A DNA stretch of 64,000 nucleotides from Pelobacter sp. UBA6812 (GTDB lineage Bacteria; Desulfobacterota; Desulfuromonadia; Desulfuromonadales; Syntrophotaleaceae). The DNA lies in assembly GCA_002452265.1 (NCBI GenBank), contig DKEW01000086.1, positions 108,029-172,028 on the forward strand, written 5' to 3'. Positions 46,736-54,841 of this stretch are shown here, piece after piece (within the stretch, counting starts at the first letter, position 1; the number at the start of each line of letters is the position of its first letter). The translations under genes were made by a program, and so were the position numbers. The notes below the pieces were generated by a model. The model searched no databases. It saw only the letters and a program-made list of their open reading frames with translations, and was not told where the DNA came from.

Positions 46736-49573
46736 TCAAACGAGCAAAGAATCGTTAGCGTCACGATTTGTCAAAAAATCGAAGATCTCCTCTGCCGATT
46801 TTGGCGGACCGAACAAATAGCCCTGTGCCAGATCGCACTCTAATTCTCGGAAATACTCGCATTGCCTGTCGCTTTCCACCCCTTCCACGACCGTTTGCAC
46901 CCCCAAACTGCGCGCCAAGGCAACAACAGAGTTGACCAGCTTGACATCCAGGGCATTCTCCGGCACATGCCGGGTAAAAGTACGGTCGATTTTCAGTTTG
47001 GAAACAGGCAGATGCCGCAAATGCGCCAAGGAAGAAAACCCTTTACCAAAATCATCAATTGCAAAACGGACACCTACCCTGGTCAACATTTCCATCACTT
47101 CGATAGCGTGGACAACATTATCCATAATGCCACGTTCGTTGATCTCAAGCTCAAGCCAATAAGGTTTCATCCCTGTTTTAGTCAGGATACCCATGACCCT
47201 ATCGGTAAAATCGGATTGACTGAACTGCTCGGGGGAAACGTTGACAGTTATGACGGTCGGAATAAGACCAGCCTCCTGCCAACGGCAATTCTGCTCACAG
47301 GCTTTTTCCAGAACCCAATCTCCCAGTTCAAGGATAAGTCCGGTTTTTTCCGCGATGGGAACAAACTCACCGGGAAGGATACAGTTACCGTCAGGACCGT
47401 TTAACCGCACCAGGGTCTCAACACCGACCGTTAAACCGGATGCCAGATCGATTTGCGGCAAAAAAACCAAATGCAAGGCATCATTTTGAATAGCCTGGCG
47501 CAGAAGCCCTTCCACACAAATGGCATCCTTGGTACGTTCGCTCATCTGGCGGTTGAAAAAAAGGTAGCGGTTACCGCCTTGCCGTTTGCCTTCCTGCATG
47601 GCAAGATCCGCCTCCTGCACAAGGCTCTCGAGGCTGCTTATGCCATCTTTCCAGAAGGAGATGCCGACCGTTGCCGACAGCGAAAGGATGTGACCGTCCA
47701 CTTCAAAGGGCACAGACAAGCTGTCCAACAACATTTGCGCCAGGATCGAAGGCCCCTCGGCACTATTGATTTCATCGCAAACAATAACAAACTCATCGCC
47801 ACTCATTTTGGCAAGAGTATCGGATTCACGAACAACCTCACCGAAGCGTTTACCTATCTGGCAAAGCACCCGATCGGCACCATCATGACCCAACGCATCG
47901 GTGACCCTCTTGAAACGGTCCAGATCCACAACCAGCAAAGCAAAAGCGCGCCCAAACCGACGGCACTTTGAAACGACGTGTTTAAGGCGGTCAAACAATA
48001 AAACCCGGTTAGGCAACCCTGTCAAAGGATCGTGCTGAGCCAGATGTTGATAGCGCAATTCGCTACGATGCAATCGTTGATACGCCTCTTTAAGCTCGGT
48101 AATATCCATCCCTACGGATTGAAATTCCACTACCTTGCCATCCTGATCCACAATGGGCGTATCACTCCAACGATGCCATGCAGACCTGCCGTCACCTGCT
48201 ATGGACCGAAATTCCGAGTAGACAGTCTTGGGGTTTTCCAACATCGATGCGATCTGCCGACCAAGATATTTATGGTAAATCTCCGGCACCTGATGCAAGA
48301 ACTTCTGGCCGATAAGTTGGTCCTCAGATTTTTCAAAAAATCGGCAATAGGCAGGATTCACATAGGTAAGTGTGGTGTCGGGCAACCAGCGCATCACAAG
48401 TTCCACCTGGTTTTCGACCAGGGCACGGTAACGCTCCTGACTTTTGCGTAGCGAGTTTTCAATACATTTTTGTTGACTGATTTCCATCAGCGTGCCGCGA
48501 AATCCTACAACACGTTGATGACGAACGATCGGATTACTGCAAACCAACACCGGAAAGGTGCTCCCGTTGTTACGGCATGCATCCATTTCCGCCCGGATTT
48601 CCATTTCACCCTGGAGGACCCTTTGCGCCAGCCCCATGGCCCCGACCCTGTCCTTGGGAGCAATGACCTGCACGATATTAATCCCTGCATCGATATCGGC
48701 CTGATTGTAACCGAACAACTGAAAAGCATAAGCATTGGCAAAAGTGATGCGCCCGAGAGTATCTGCCTCAAAAATAGTCTGGGGCAAGCTGTCGGCCATC
48801 TCCCGGAACCGGGCCTCACTGTCATGCAGTTGCTGTTCAACATCCTTGTATTGGGTAATGTCGAGGAAAGAGACCCAGATACAAGTGGAGTTGCCATCTG
48901 TGTTCCTTATCAATGACCCCGACACCTGGGCGCGAATAATATCGCCATCTCTATGTTTGCCGATCATTTCGACCGAAAGATATTCCTGTTGTTGGAGAGT
49001 TTCGAGTGCAGCGTACCCCTCTGCTGCCCGGCCCCATAAACAAGAAATATTCTGCCCGATGATTTCAGTTTTGTGCTGATAACCCCACATGTCAAGGAAA
49101 GCCGCATTGACATACATCACTCTCCCTTCAACATCTGTCACACCAAAAGGAGTATGGGAAGAATCCATGACCTGCGTCGTATTAGCGAGCTCATCTTCAG
49201 GATAGTGCTGGAATGCCGAAAAATTAAGTTGCTGGACAACAAAAGCAACCTGTCCTGTTTCATCAAATACAGGGGAAGCTTCAATATGCACGACACCGTT
49301 CTGAGGCAGTGTTTTTTGGTAAGTGCCCGGTTGTCCGCTGGCAAAAACCGCATCTACCACGCAAGGCTGACAAGGCTGCCCCGCATGCGGATCAAAGATC
49401 TCATGACAAAAGATATGAGCATGCTTCAGATCCTGTGGAAAGGAGTCCAGGCCATACCAGTTGCAAGCGACAACACGCCTGTTTCGGTCAACAATAGCAA
49501 TGCAATTCGGCATCAGACGAATAATATCTTGAAACGCTTGACAAACAAAAAACCGTGGAGATTCAACACTCAT
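46736..49573 (-). CDS. PAS(x4)-GGDEF-EAL c-di-GMP enzyme, riboswitch-controlled
   Basis: This 945-residue cytoplasmic protein has about four PAS domains (including GVTDVEGRVMYVNAAFLDMW, TIFEADTLGRITFANAYAF and LVMRWLPDTTLTYVNPAYC). A GGDEF domain and an EAL domain follow. The GGDEF signature is altered to KMSGDEFVIV, which may weaken cyclase activity. The EAL motif is ETL (GVETLVRLNG), but the other metal and catalytic residues remain: VNVSPEQF, LELEINE, IDDFGKGFSS, KLKIDR, VEGVE and QGY. It is probably a phosphodiesterase or bifunctional. The ATG at 49573 has AGGA 7 bases upstream. A c-di-GMP riboswitch precedes it. Confidence 0.9.
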   Translation of the reverse strand: MSVESPRFFVCQAFQDIIRLMPNCIAIVDRNRRVVACNWYGLDSFPQDLKHAHIFCHEIFDPHAGQPCQPCVVDAVFASGQPGTYQKTLPQNGVVHIEASPVFDETGQVAFVVQQLNFSAFQHYPEDELANTTQVMDSSHTPFGVTDVEGRVMYVNAAFLDMWGYQHKTEIIGQNISCLWGRAAEGYAALETLQQQEYLSVEMIGKHRDGDIIRAQVSGSLIRNTDGNSTCIWVSFLDITQYKDVEQQLHDSEARFREMADSLPQTIFEADTLGRITFANAYAFQLFGYNQADIDAGINIVQVIAPKDRVGAMGLAQRVLQGEMEIRAEMDACRNNGSTFPVLVCSNPIVRHQRVVGFRGTLMEISQQKCIENSLRKSQERYRALVENQVELVMRWLPDTTLTYVNPAYCRFFEKSEDQLIGQKFLHQVPEIYHKYLGRQIASMLENPKTVYSEFRSIAGDGRSAWHRWSDTPIVDQDGKVVEFQSVGMDITELKEAYQRLHRSELRYQHLAQHDPLTGLPNRVLLFDRLKHVVSKCRRFGRAFALLVVDLDRFKRVTDALGHDGADRVLCQIGKRFGEVVRESDTLAKMSGDEFVIVCDEINSAEGPSILAQMLLDSLSVPFEVDGHILSLSATVGISFWKDGISSLESLVQEADLAMQEGKRQGGNRYLFFNRQMSERTKDAICVEGLLRQAIQNDALHLVFLPQIDLASGLTVGVETLVRLNGPDGNCILPGEFVPIAEKTGLILELGDWVLEKACEQNCRWQEAGLIPTVITVNVSPEQFSQSDFTDRVMGILTKTGMKPYWLELEINERGIMDNVVHAIEVMEMLTRVGVRFAIDDFGKGFSSLAHLRHLPVSKLKIDRTFTRHVPENALDVKLVNSVVALARSLGVQTVVEGVESDRQCEYFRELECDLAQGYLFGPPKSAEEIFDFLTNRDANDSLLV

Positions 49574-49640
49574 AGGTAATTCCTGTGATTGATTAAATAA
49601 CAAAACAGTACAGTGCCAATGACTTTGTTTATTCTAATCA

Positions 49641-49680
49641 CAAAATAAAAGCCCATCTTCTTTATTGAAGATGGGCTTTT
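49641..49680 (-). terminator. Terminator hairpin of the c-di-GMP riboswitch (expression platform)
   Basis: On the minus strand AAAAGCCCATCTTC and GAAGATGGGCTTTT form a perfect 14-bp stem with a six-base loop, followed by TTTTATTTTG-type sequence. It lies between the aptamer and the PAS-GGDEF-EAL gene. Its 5' arm GCCCAT can pair with ATGGGT of the aptamer, a possible antiterminator. Confidence 0.9.
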
Positions 49681-49697
49681 ATTTGTTTAATTTTGTC

Positions 49698-49780
49698 CAT
49701 TATGCAACCTGGCGATCCTGGCTAAAAGGACCCATGGCTTTGCGTCCTCACATCACTGTGAGTTTGCCGCTGAAATAATG
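49698..49780 (-). promoter_or_regulatory. c-di-GMP-I (GEMM-I) riboswitch aptamer, minus strand
   Basis: On the minus strand the P1 stem is CATTAT/ATAATG (49775-49780 with 49698-49703). GCGGCAAACTCACAG leads into P2, followed by the hallmark GGACGCAAAGCCATGGGTCC, AGGATCGCCAGGTTGC and then the closing P1 strand. This matches the GEMM-I consensus (GCAAAC, ACGCAAAGCC, GGNNGCCNGGUU). The base at the specificity position (G20 of Vc2, GGCAAAC) is G, so c-di-GMP rather than cGAMP is expected. It precedes the PAS-GGDEF-EAL gene 46736-49573. Confidence 0.9.
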
Positions 49781-49803
49781 ATATCGACTAAATAACGTAT
49801 TGA

Positions 49804-49832
49804 CTTATAACAATGTAAGTTAAAAATATCAA
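49804..49832 (-). promoter_or_regulatory. Sigma70-type promoter for the riboswitch transcript
   Basis: On the minus strand TTGATA (49827-49832) and TATAAG (49804-49809) are separated by 17 bp in AT-rich DNA. The aptamer starts 23 bp downstream of the -10 box. Confidence 0.7.
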
Positions 49833-49973
49833 CCCACTTATCTTTAGAACAAATACAGAACCAAAAAACAATTAAATACATTAAACTAACATATACTTAT
49901 TGATGGGTGAAAAATGAAACATCGGACAGCAATGCCGAAAAAATCATTTTGCAGTACAACTCTTTAAAAAGGA

Positions 49974-50948
49974 TTACTTCTTCGTAGTCGATTTTCCACC
50001 AAGGCAGTAACCATCCACAAGCTCCACCAAAGTAGGAATCTGGGGTTTACTGATCCAGGTGTCCGCACCAACAGAACTGCACTTATGGGCCATCTGATCC
50101 GTAACCAACGAAGAAAACATGATAACTTTAAGATCCGTCAATCCCAACTCTTCGCGAATCCTGCGACACAGAGTCAGTCCGTCCATGCGTGGCATTTCAA
50201 TATCAGTAATCAACAAGCGGGTGTGTTTTAAAAATTCCGTTTCGGTGTCCGACTGCTCCTTGAGGCGAACCAGTTCCTGATAGCATTCCTCCCCATCGGC
50301 AAACGCTTTGACATTGGAATATCCGGCATTGGCCAGGACCTTTTGAATACCGATGCGAATAATCACGGAATCTTCAGCGATCATCAACCCGATGTTCCCA
50401 CGCTTCAGCAACTCATCGGAATCCGAAGCGGTGTCCGTTTCATGATCAAAGGTCATGTTCATTTCCGGATCAACTTCGGCCACAATATGTTCGAGGTCAA
50501 CGATCAAAACTTCGCGATCCTCGACATGAATGGTGCCGGTAAAACGCGGGCGGAATCTTTCGATAAGCGATGCCATAGGCTCAACGTTCTGCCAGTTAAC
50601 CCTATGGATCTGGTTCACACCATCAACTAAAAATCCCGTAACCTTTTGATTGAACTGGCAAACCAGTACAATACAACGGGCATCGGCGGCCGGTGCCACA
50701 GCGGCCCGCTGTCGCAGGTGGCTGGTCAGATCAACAAGCGGGATAGACGATCCCCGAACCATATAGACCCCGAGAACCGAGGGCAAAGACTCCGGCATGG
50801 CAGTACGCTTGGCAGGATCGTAACAGATGATTTCCCTCAATTTTTGAACATTGATGCCAAAGGATTGCCCCCCCAGATAAAACTCGAGGATCTCCATTTC
50901 ATTGGTACCGCTTTCCAGCAGAATATCCTGTGAAGCATATTGTTTCAT
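49974..50948 (-). CDS. cheV: Chemotaxis protein CheV (CheW domain + receiver)
   Basis: This 324-residue protein joins a CheW-like coupling domain (about 15-165, LEFYLGGQSFGINVQKLREI and VRGSSIPLVDLTSHLR) to a receiver domain (about 185-315, LMIAEDSVIIR, phospho-acceptor LLITDIEMPRMDG, lysine in WISKPQIP). CheV scaffolds chemoreceptors and CheA and acts in adaptation. GGAGAG precedes the ATG. No other chemotaxis gene is seen here. It lies between the two riboswitch-controlled c-di-GMP genes. Confidence 0.93.
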   Translation of the reverse strand: MKQYASQDILLESGTNEMEILEFYLGGQSFGINVQKLREIICYDPAKRTAMPESLPSVLGVYMVRGSSIPLVDLTSHLRQRAAVAPAADARCIVLVCQFNQKVTGFLVDGVNQIHRVNWQNVEPMASLIERFRPRFTGTIHVEDREVLIVDLEHIVAEVDPEMNMTFDHETDTASDSDELLKRGNIGLMIAEDSVIIRIGIQKVLANAGYSNVKAFADGEECYQELVRLKEQSDTETEFLKHTRLLITDIEMPRMDGLTLCRRIREELGLTDLKVIMFSSLVTDQMAHKCSSVGADTWISKPQIPTLVELVDGYCLGGKSTTKK

Positions 50949-51218
50949 AATCTTGACTCTCCGCGAAATTCGACGAAACGCCAGAAGACCCTTTAAAGGT
51001 CCACCACACCACCTGGAATTGGGGAGGATCCCCTTTCAGGCTGTCAATATTTTGTTCAGAACCAGGTATTAGCGTAGATTCCAAGCCAACAAGTTCCTGT
51101 TGCAGGAATCGTGTCAATACTATCCCTGTTTTGCTTGGCGTTCGCCTTTGTAAAAAACAAGGGGGAATCTAGTATCTGTCTTTTCGGCACCTTGCATCAT
51201 TTTTTTTAATTATTTTTG
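50949..51218. other. Intergenic region upstream of cheV
   Basis: About 270 bp between divergent units. It is expected to hold the cheV promoter; no clear -35/-10 pair or named motif was identified. Confidence 0.3.
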
Positions 51219-51246
51219 TGGACATTTAAATTCCACTGGCTATTAT
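51219..51246 (+). promoter_or_regulatory. Sigma70-type promoter for the second riboswitch transcript
   Basis: TGGACA (51219-51224) and TATTAT (51241-51246) are separated by 16 bp, directly after a T-rich tract. The aptamer starts 13 bp after the -10 box, so the transcript would begin at its first helix. Confidence 0.6.
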
Positions 51247-51258
51247 GGGGCCATACAA

Positions 51259-51343
51259 ATTTCCGATACTGGCAAAACCGGGGTAACCCGGTGACGCAAA
51301 GCCACGGGTCCTTCCCAAAGGATAGCCGGGTTACCGAAGAAAT
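51259..51343 (+). promoter_or_regulatory. c-di-GMP-I (GEMM-I) riboswitch aptamer, plus strand
   Basis: P1 pairs ATTTC (51259-51263) with GAAAT (51339-51343). TGGCAAAACCGG, the GTAA tetraloop and CCCGG form P2. GTGACGCAAAGCCACGGGTCC is the conserved core, followed by AAAGGATAGCCGGGTTACCG. The specificity base before GCAAA is G (TGGC), as expected for c-di-GMP. It precedes the PAS-GGDEF-EAL gene at 51501. Confidence 0.93.
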
Positions 51344-51380
51344 GACCCTATACAAAATCTTACAACTTTGCCGTTCATAC

Positions 51381-51427
51381 AGCACCCGATATCCCTGGCA
51401 CCCCAGGGCCTTCGGGTGCTTTTTTTG
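51381..51427 (+). terminator. Terminator hairpin of the second c-di-GMP riboswitch
   Basis: AGCACCCGA (51381-51389) and TTCGGGTGCT (51411-51420) form the stem, with inner CCCTGG/CCAGGG pairing, followed by seven T. The segment ACCCG of the 5' arm is complementary to CGGGT in the aptamer core, a possible antiterminator. Confidence 0.9.
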
Positions 51428-51500
51428 GTTTTGGACTCAAGCTAAAAACTATTTCAAGCGGGGGGAATTCATCAACCGGCACCCGTCCGAGGTTTCTCAC

Positions 51501-53795
51501 ATGCAGTCCGACATGGCCAGTGGCACCCTTAAAAACACCGCCCAAACAGTCTTGTGCATGTTGGCTCTGGGGTTTCTGCTGGCAGTACCATGCAATGGTT
51601 TTAGCGCAGCAGGCAAAAAGGACATCCCCTCCCTCAGTTGCACGCATTTCAATCTGATTATTGGAAGCGCGTTTTCACTGCTGGTGATAGCCCTTTTGTG
51701 TGCCATCACAAAGTGCCGACACACAACCAAATCGCTTCGTGAAAAAGAGAAGCTGTTACGAACAGTTGCCGATTTTACCTACGACTGGGAATTCTGGACT
51801 GCACTGGACGGAAATGTGATCTACACCTCACCTGCCTGCGAACGAATCACCGGCTATTGCGCCAGTGACTTCCAGAAGGATCATGGCCTTCTTGAAAAAC
51901 TCGTTCATCCTGAGGATTATGACCTGTACAAACAATCCCTTTGCCATGAAAGTTCATGCGTTCAACCGTTTCGAATCATACCCGTCAATTCTGGAACACG
52001 CTGGGTAGAACACCTGTGCCGCCAGATGTGCGACACCAACGGCGAACTGCTCGGGTGGCGGTCAACCATTCGTGATATTACCGATCGCAAACTGGCGGAA
52101 GAAAAGTTACTCCTGGCCCAATACGCCATCGATTCATCGAGCAATCCCGTCGGCATGGCCACCATGGAAGGAATCGTCACCTATGCCAACCCTGCGATGC
52201 TGGAGCTTTTTGGTTACTCCTCCCCCCGGGAAATGCTCGGTAAGCCGTTCATATCTTTCCTGAAACAGCCTCAAGAGGGGCTGCGTGCTATTCAGGCGCT
52301 CAAAACCGAAGGAAAATGGCAAGGCGAGTTGCTCGCCCAAAGAAACCAGGGCTCCGTATTTGAATTGGAAGTACAGGCCTTTGTCACCAGGAACGCCTCG
52401 CAGATGCCTTTGTCGCTGACAGCCTATTTCAGCGATGTCACCAGCAGAAAAGCAAGCGAGCGCGAAATCAAGCAGATCGCCTATTGCGATGCCTTGACAG
52501 GACTTCCCAATCGCCTTGCACTGAAGAAGCATATGGACCGGGCCCTCGACCAAGCCATGCTCAAATCTCAGGAAATCGCCGTATGCATGCTGGACCTTGA
52601 CGATTTCAAGCAGATCAACGACACAAGTGGCCACGCCAAAGGCGATGAATTACTGGTGCAGCTTACCTCACGGCTTCGCAAGCTTCTGAGCGATAGCGAC
52701 ACCCTGGCACGACTCGGTGGGGATGAGTTCGTACTGGTGCTTACCGATGTGCAAAATTTTCCGGAAGCCTCCCACAGAGCGGATGAGATACTCGCCACTT
52801 TAAACGAAACTCCTTTCGATTTGGGCGAGTGCCAATTTTTTACCTCAGGCAGCATCGGTATTGCTCTATTTCCTCAAAACGGCAGAGATTCGGAAACCCT
52901 GCTGAAACATGCAGACATGGCCATGTATGAAGCAAAAAAATCAGGACGCAACACCTATCGCTTTTTCACCGAAGAGATTCACAGTAAGGTCATCGAACGC
53001 CACCATCTCGAAGCAGGATTACGCCGTGCCATAAGGCATGAAGAATTTTTTCTGGTCTACCAACCGCAGGTTGACCTGCGAACGGGGGAAATTATTGCGG
53101 TGGAGGCGCTGGTACGTTGGCAGCATCCGGAGAATGGGGTTATTCCGCCGGACATGTTCATCCCCGTAGCAGAGGAAACGGGGCTGATCCACGCCATGGG
53201 CAACTGGATATTACGCACAGCCTGTCATCAAGCCATGAAATGGCGGCACATGGGGCTTCCCCCCATGCGCATGGCCGTCAATCTATCCGCCCAGCAATTC
53301 AGGCAACCGGGACTGGTGGAACGTATCGAACAGATACTTGAACTCAGCGGATTGGAGCCTCATTTTCTGGAACTGGAAATCACCGAAAGCGTCTTCATGG
53401 AAAATCTTGATAACGCCATCGAACTTCTGGTCGACCTCAAAATGCGCGGCGTGCAAATTTCCATAGACGATTTCGGCACGGGATACTCCTCCCTGAGTTA
53501 CTTGAAAAACTTCCCTATTGACCGGATAAAAATCGCCCAGGATTTTGTCAGAGATATTCCCTGCGACAAGGACGATTCAGCCATTGTCGAAACCATCATG
53601 GCTATGGCTGACCGGCTTGGACTGAGGGTGATTGCCGAAGGTGTCGAAACAAAGGAGCAGATGACATTTTTGCGTCAACTTGGATGCTTCGAGATGCAAG
53701 GCTACTATTTTGCCCGACCGATGCCTGTGGAAAAAGTTACGCTATTTCTATCCGACCGCAACAGCGAGTCAGTTTGCGCAAGCCTGGCACAATAA
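51501..53795 (+). CDS. Membrane PAS-PAS-GGDEF-EAL c-di-GMP enzyme, riboswitch-controlled
   Basis: This 764-residue protein has two N-terminal hydrophobic segments (TVLCMLALGFLLAVPC and IIGSAFSLLVIALLCAI). Two PAS domains follow (FTYDWEFWTALDGNVIYTSP and GMATMEGIVTYANPAMLEL). The GGDEF domain has an intact RLGGDEFVLVL. The EAL domain has intact motifs VEALVRWQHP, MAVNLSAQQF, LELEITES, IDDFGTGYSSL, RIKIAQDF, AEGVE and QGY. Both synthesis and breakdown of c-di-GMP are possible. The ATG at 51501 with GAGG 8 bases upstream is chosen because the riboswitch and terminator occupy the earlier part of the frame, open back to 51216. It is convergent with the nitroreductase gene. Confidence 0.93.
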   Translation: MQSDMASGTLKNTAQTVLCMLALGFLLAVPCNGFSAAGKKDIPSLSCTHFNLIIGSAFSLLVIALLCAITKCRHTTKSLREKEKLLRTVADFTYDWEFWTALDGNVIYTSPACERITGYCASDFQKDHGLLEKLVHPEDYDLYKQSLCHESSCVQPFRIIPVNSGTRWVEHLCRQMCDTNGELLGWRSTIRDITDRKLAEEKLLLAQYAIDSSSNPVGMATMEGIVTYANPAMLELFGYSSPREMLGKPFISFLKQPQEGLRAIQALKTEGKWQGELLAQRNQGSVFELEVQAFVTRNASQMPLSLTAYFSDVTSRKASEREIKQIAYCDALTGLPNRLALKKHMDRALDQAMLKSQEIAVCMLDLDDFKQINDTSGHAKGDELLVQLTSRLRKLLSDSDTLARLGGDEFVLVLTDVQNFPEASHRADEILATLNETPFDLGECQFFTSGSIGIALFPQNGRDSETLLKHADMAMYEAKKSGRNTYRFFTEEIHSKVIERHHLEAGLRRAIRHEEFFLVYQPQVDLRTGEIIAVEALVRWQHPENGVIPPDMFIPVAEETGLIHAMGNWILRTACHQAMKWRHMGLPPMRMAVNLSAQQFRQPGLVERIEQILELSGLEPHFLELEITESVFMENLDNAIELLVDLKMRGVQISIDDFGTGYSSLSYLKNFPIDRIKIAQDFVRDIPCDKDDSAIVETIMAMADRLGLRVIAEGVETKEQMTFLRQLGCFEMQGYYFARPMPVEKVTLFLSDRNSESVCASLAQ

Positions 53796-53823
53796 AAGCC
53801 CCACCGTATAAACAGGAGGGGCC
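53793..53823 (-). terminator. Terminator of the nitroreductase gene
   Basis: On the minus strand GCCCCTCCTG and GGTGGGGC pair imperfectly and are followed by TTTTATT. It overlaps the stop codon of the convergent c-di-GMP gene. Confidence 0.6.
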
Positions 53824-53863
53824 TCGCAGACATCGTTTTTTAAAAGGTATATAAGCGCCCTGA

Positions 53864-54478
53864 TCAATCCAACCAGTTCACCATCATTTCGCATGCCATC
53901 TTTTTGGGGGCTTTACCGACCTTGCCGGCATAGCCCACCGGAATAACCGCCATAAACTCACCCTCCTGCTCTCCCATGAAACGCAGCACCTCGTCCTTGA
54001 TGAGAAACAGCACCCCCAGCCATACCGTCGCCAAACCGAGTGAAGTTGCTGCCAGAAGCAGGTTTTGAATCGCCGCTGCCGAACTTTGTATCTCCATGGT
54101 CTGAAAAAAGTCTGCAGCCTGTCGGTTTTCGATCTGAAACAGCTCTGTACCATGATTGATCAGCGTGCCGGTATTGGCCACCACGACCACCACCGGAGCG
54201 GAATTGATGCTCCTGGCCGCCATACGCAACAACACAGATGCCGCCTTGGGAAAATCGCCGGCCCGTGCATTTACCAGGCTGGCGAGGGCTTTTTTGCGTT
54301 CCCCTCGAATAACGATAAAGCGCCAGGATTGCTGATTATGGGCAGACGGTGCATGATTGGCCGCACGCAAAATAGTTTTCAAGTCCTCTTCGCAAACCGG
54401 CTCGTCGGTAAATGAGCGAATACTGCGACGCTGTTCTATATCCTGCAAGGTATGATTGATGTTACTAGAAACACACAT
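53864..54478 (-). CDS. Nitroreductase-family FMN protein
   Basis: This 204-residue nitroreductase-fold protein begins near IEQRRSIRSFTDEPV, the FMN phosphate-binding motif, and has APSAHNQQSWRFIVIRG. A C-terminal portion with SLGLATVWLGV and FMAVIPVGYAGK follows. Substrates of such enzymes vary (nitroaromatics, quinones, flavins), so none is assigned. The ATG at 54478, with GGAGA 9 bases upstream, is preferred; the frame is open to 54535. It is divergent from the NlpC/P60 gene. Confidence 0.88.
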   Translation of the reverse strand: MCVSSNINHTLQDIEQRRSIRSFTDEPVCEEDLKTILRAANHAPSAHNQQSWRFIVIRGERKKALASLVNARAGDFPKAASVLLRMAARSINSAPVVVVVANTGTLINHGTELFQIENRQAADFFQTMEIQSSAAAIQNLLLAATSLGLATVWLGVLFLIKDEVLRFMGEQEGEFMAVIPVGYAGKVGKAPKKMACEMMVNWLD

Positions 54479-54695
54479 TGATAGATTCTCCGATTTCATG
54501 AGTAGAGATTGCGTATACGCATCACATACTCTCACTAATCGCCCGCCAGATCAACTCTGGATACGTTTTTTCGCGAACCGATCGTAATGTTGTCTATGAA
54601 TTTTAACCCTCCCGCTAGTAACACCAAGCCGGCCATCCTGGTCTTAACAAGAGATCGACAAGCCCTCGACATCGCATTTTATCCGAGACCGCCGG
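54479..54695. other. Divergent intergenic region, no gene supported
   Basis: The frame open at 54587-54838 has no ribosome-binding site and its residues match no family I know. I treat the stretch as regulatory DNA between the nitroreductase and NlpC/P60 genes. Confidence 0.3.
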
Positions 54696-54724
54696 TTGAA
54701 ATTTTCATTGCCTTTGCATACGAT
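54696..54724 (+). promoter_or_regulatory. Possible promoter for the SPOR-NlpC/P60 gene
   Basis: TTGAAA (54696-54701) and TACGAT (54719-54724) are separated by 17 bp, about 120 bp before the start codon. The -10 box is a moderate match. Confidence 0.4.
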
Positions 54725-54841
54725 TATGCATTATTGATTATGGCCGCGACGGATTCCCGTCGAGCCATCCCTCTATCTACTATTTCGAGCTATAAATTTT
54801 CGGCAATCCAGGTGGATGCCGTTTTCCTTCAAGGATAAAAA

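Noticed and set aside
49698..51343. Calling the two aptamers cGAMP riboswitches
   Set aside because: The discriminating base is G in both, as in c-di-GMP aptamers.
51216..51500. The upstream part of the frame of the second GGDEF-EAL gene as coding sequence
   Set aside because: It would translate through the promoter, riboswitch aptamer and terminator; a proper start with GAGG lies at 51501.
54587..54838. A plus-strand frame of 83 codons between nitroreductase and NlpC/P60 genes
   Set aside because: No ribosome-binding site, no recognisable motif, and it covers the likely promoter of the next gene.
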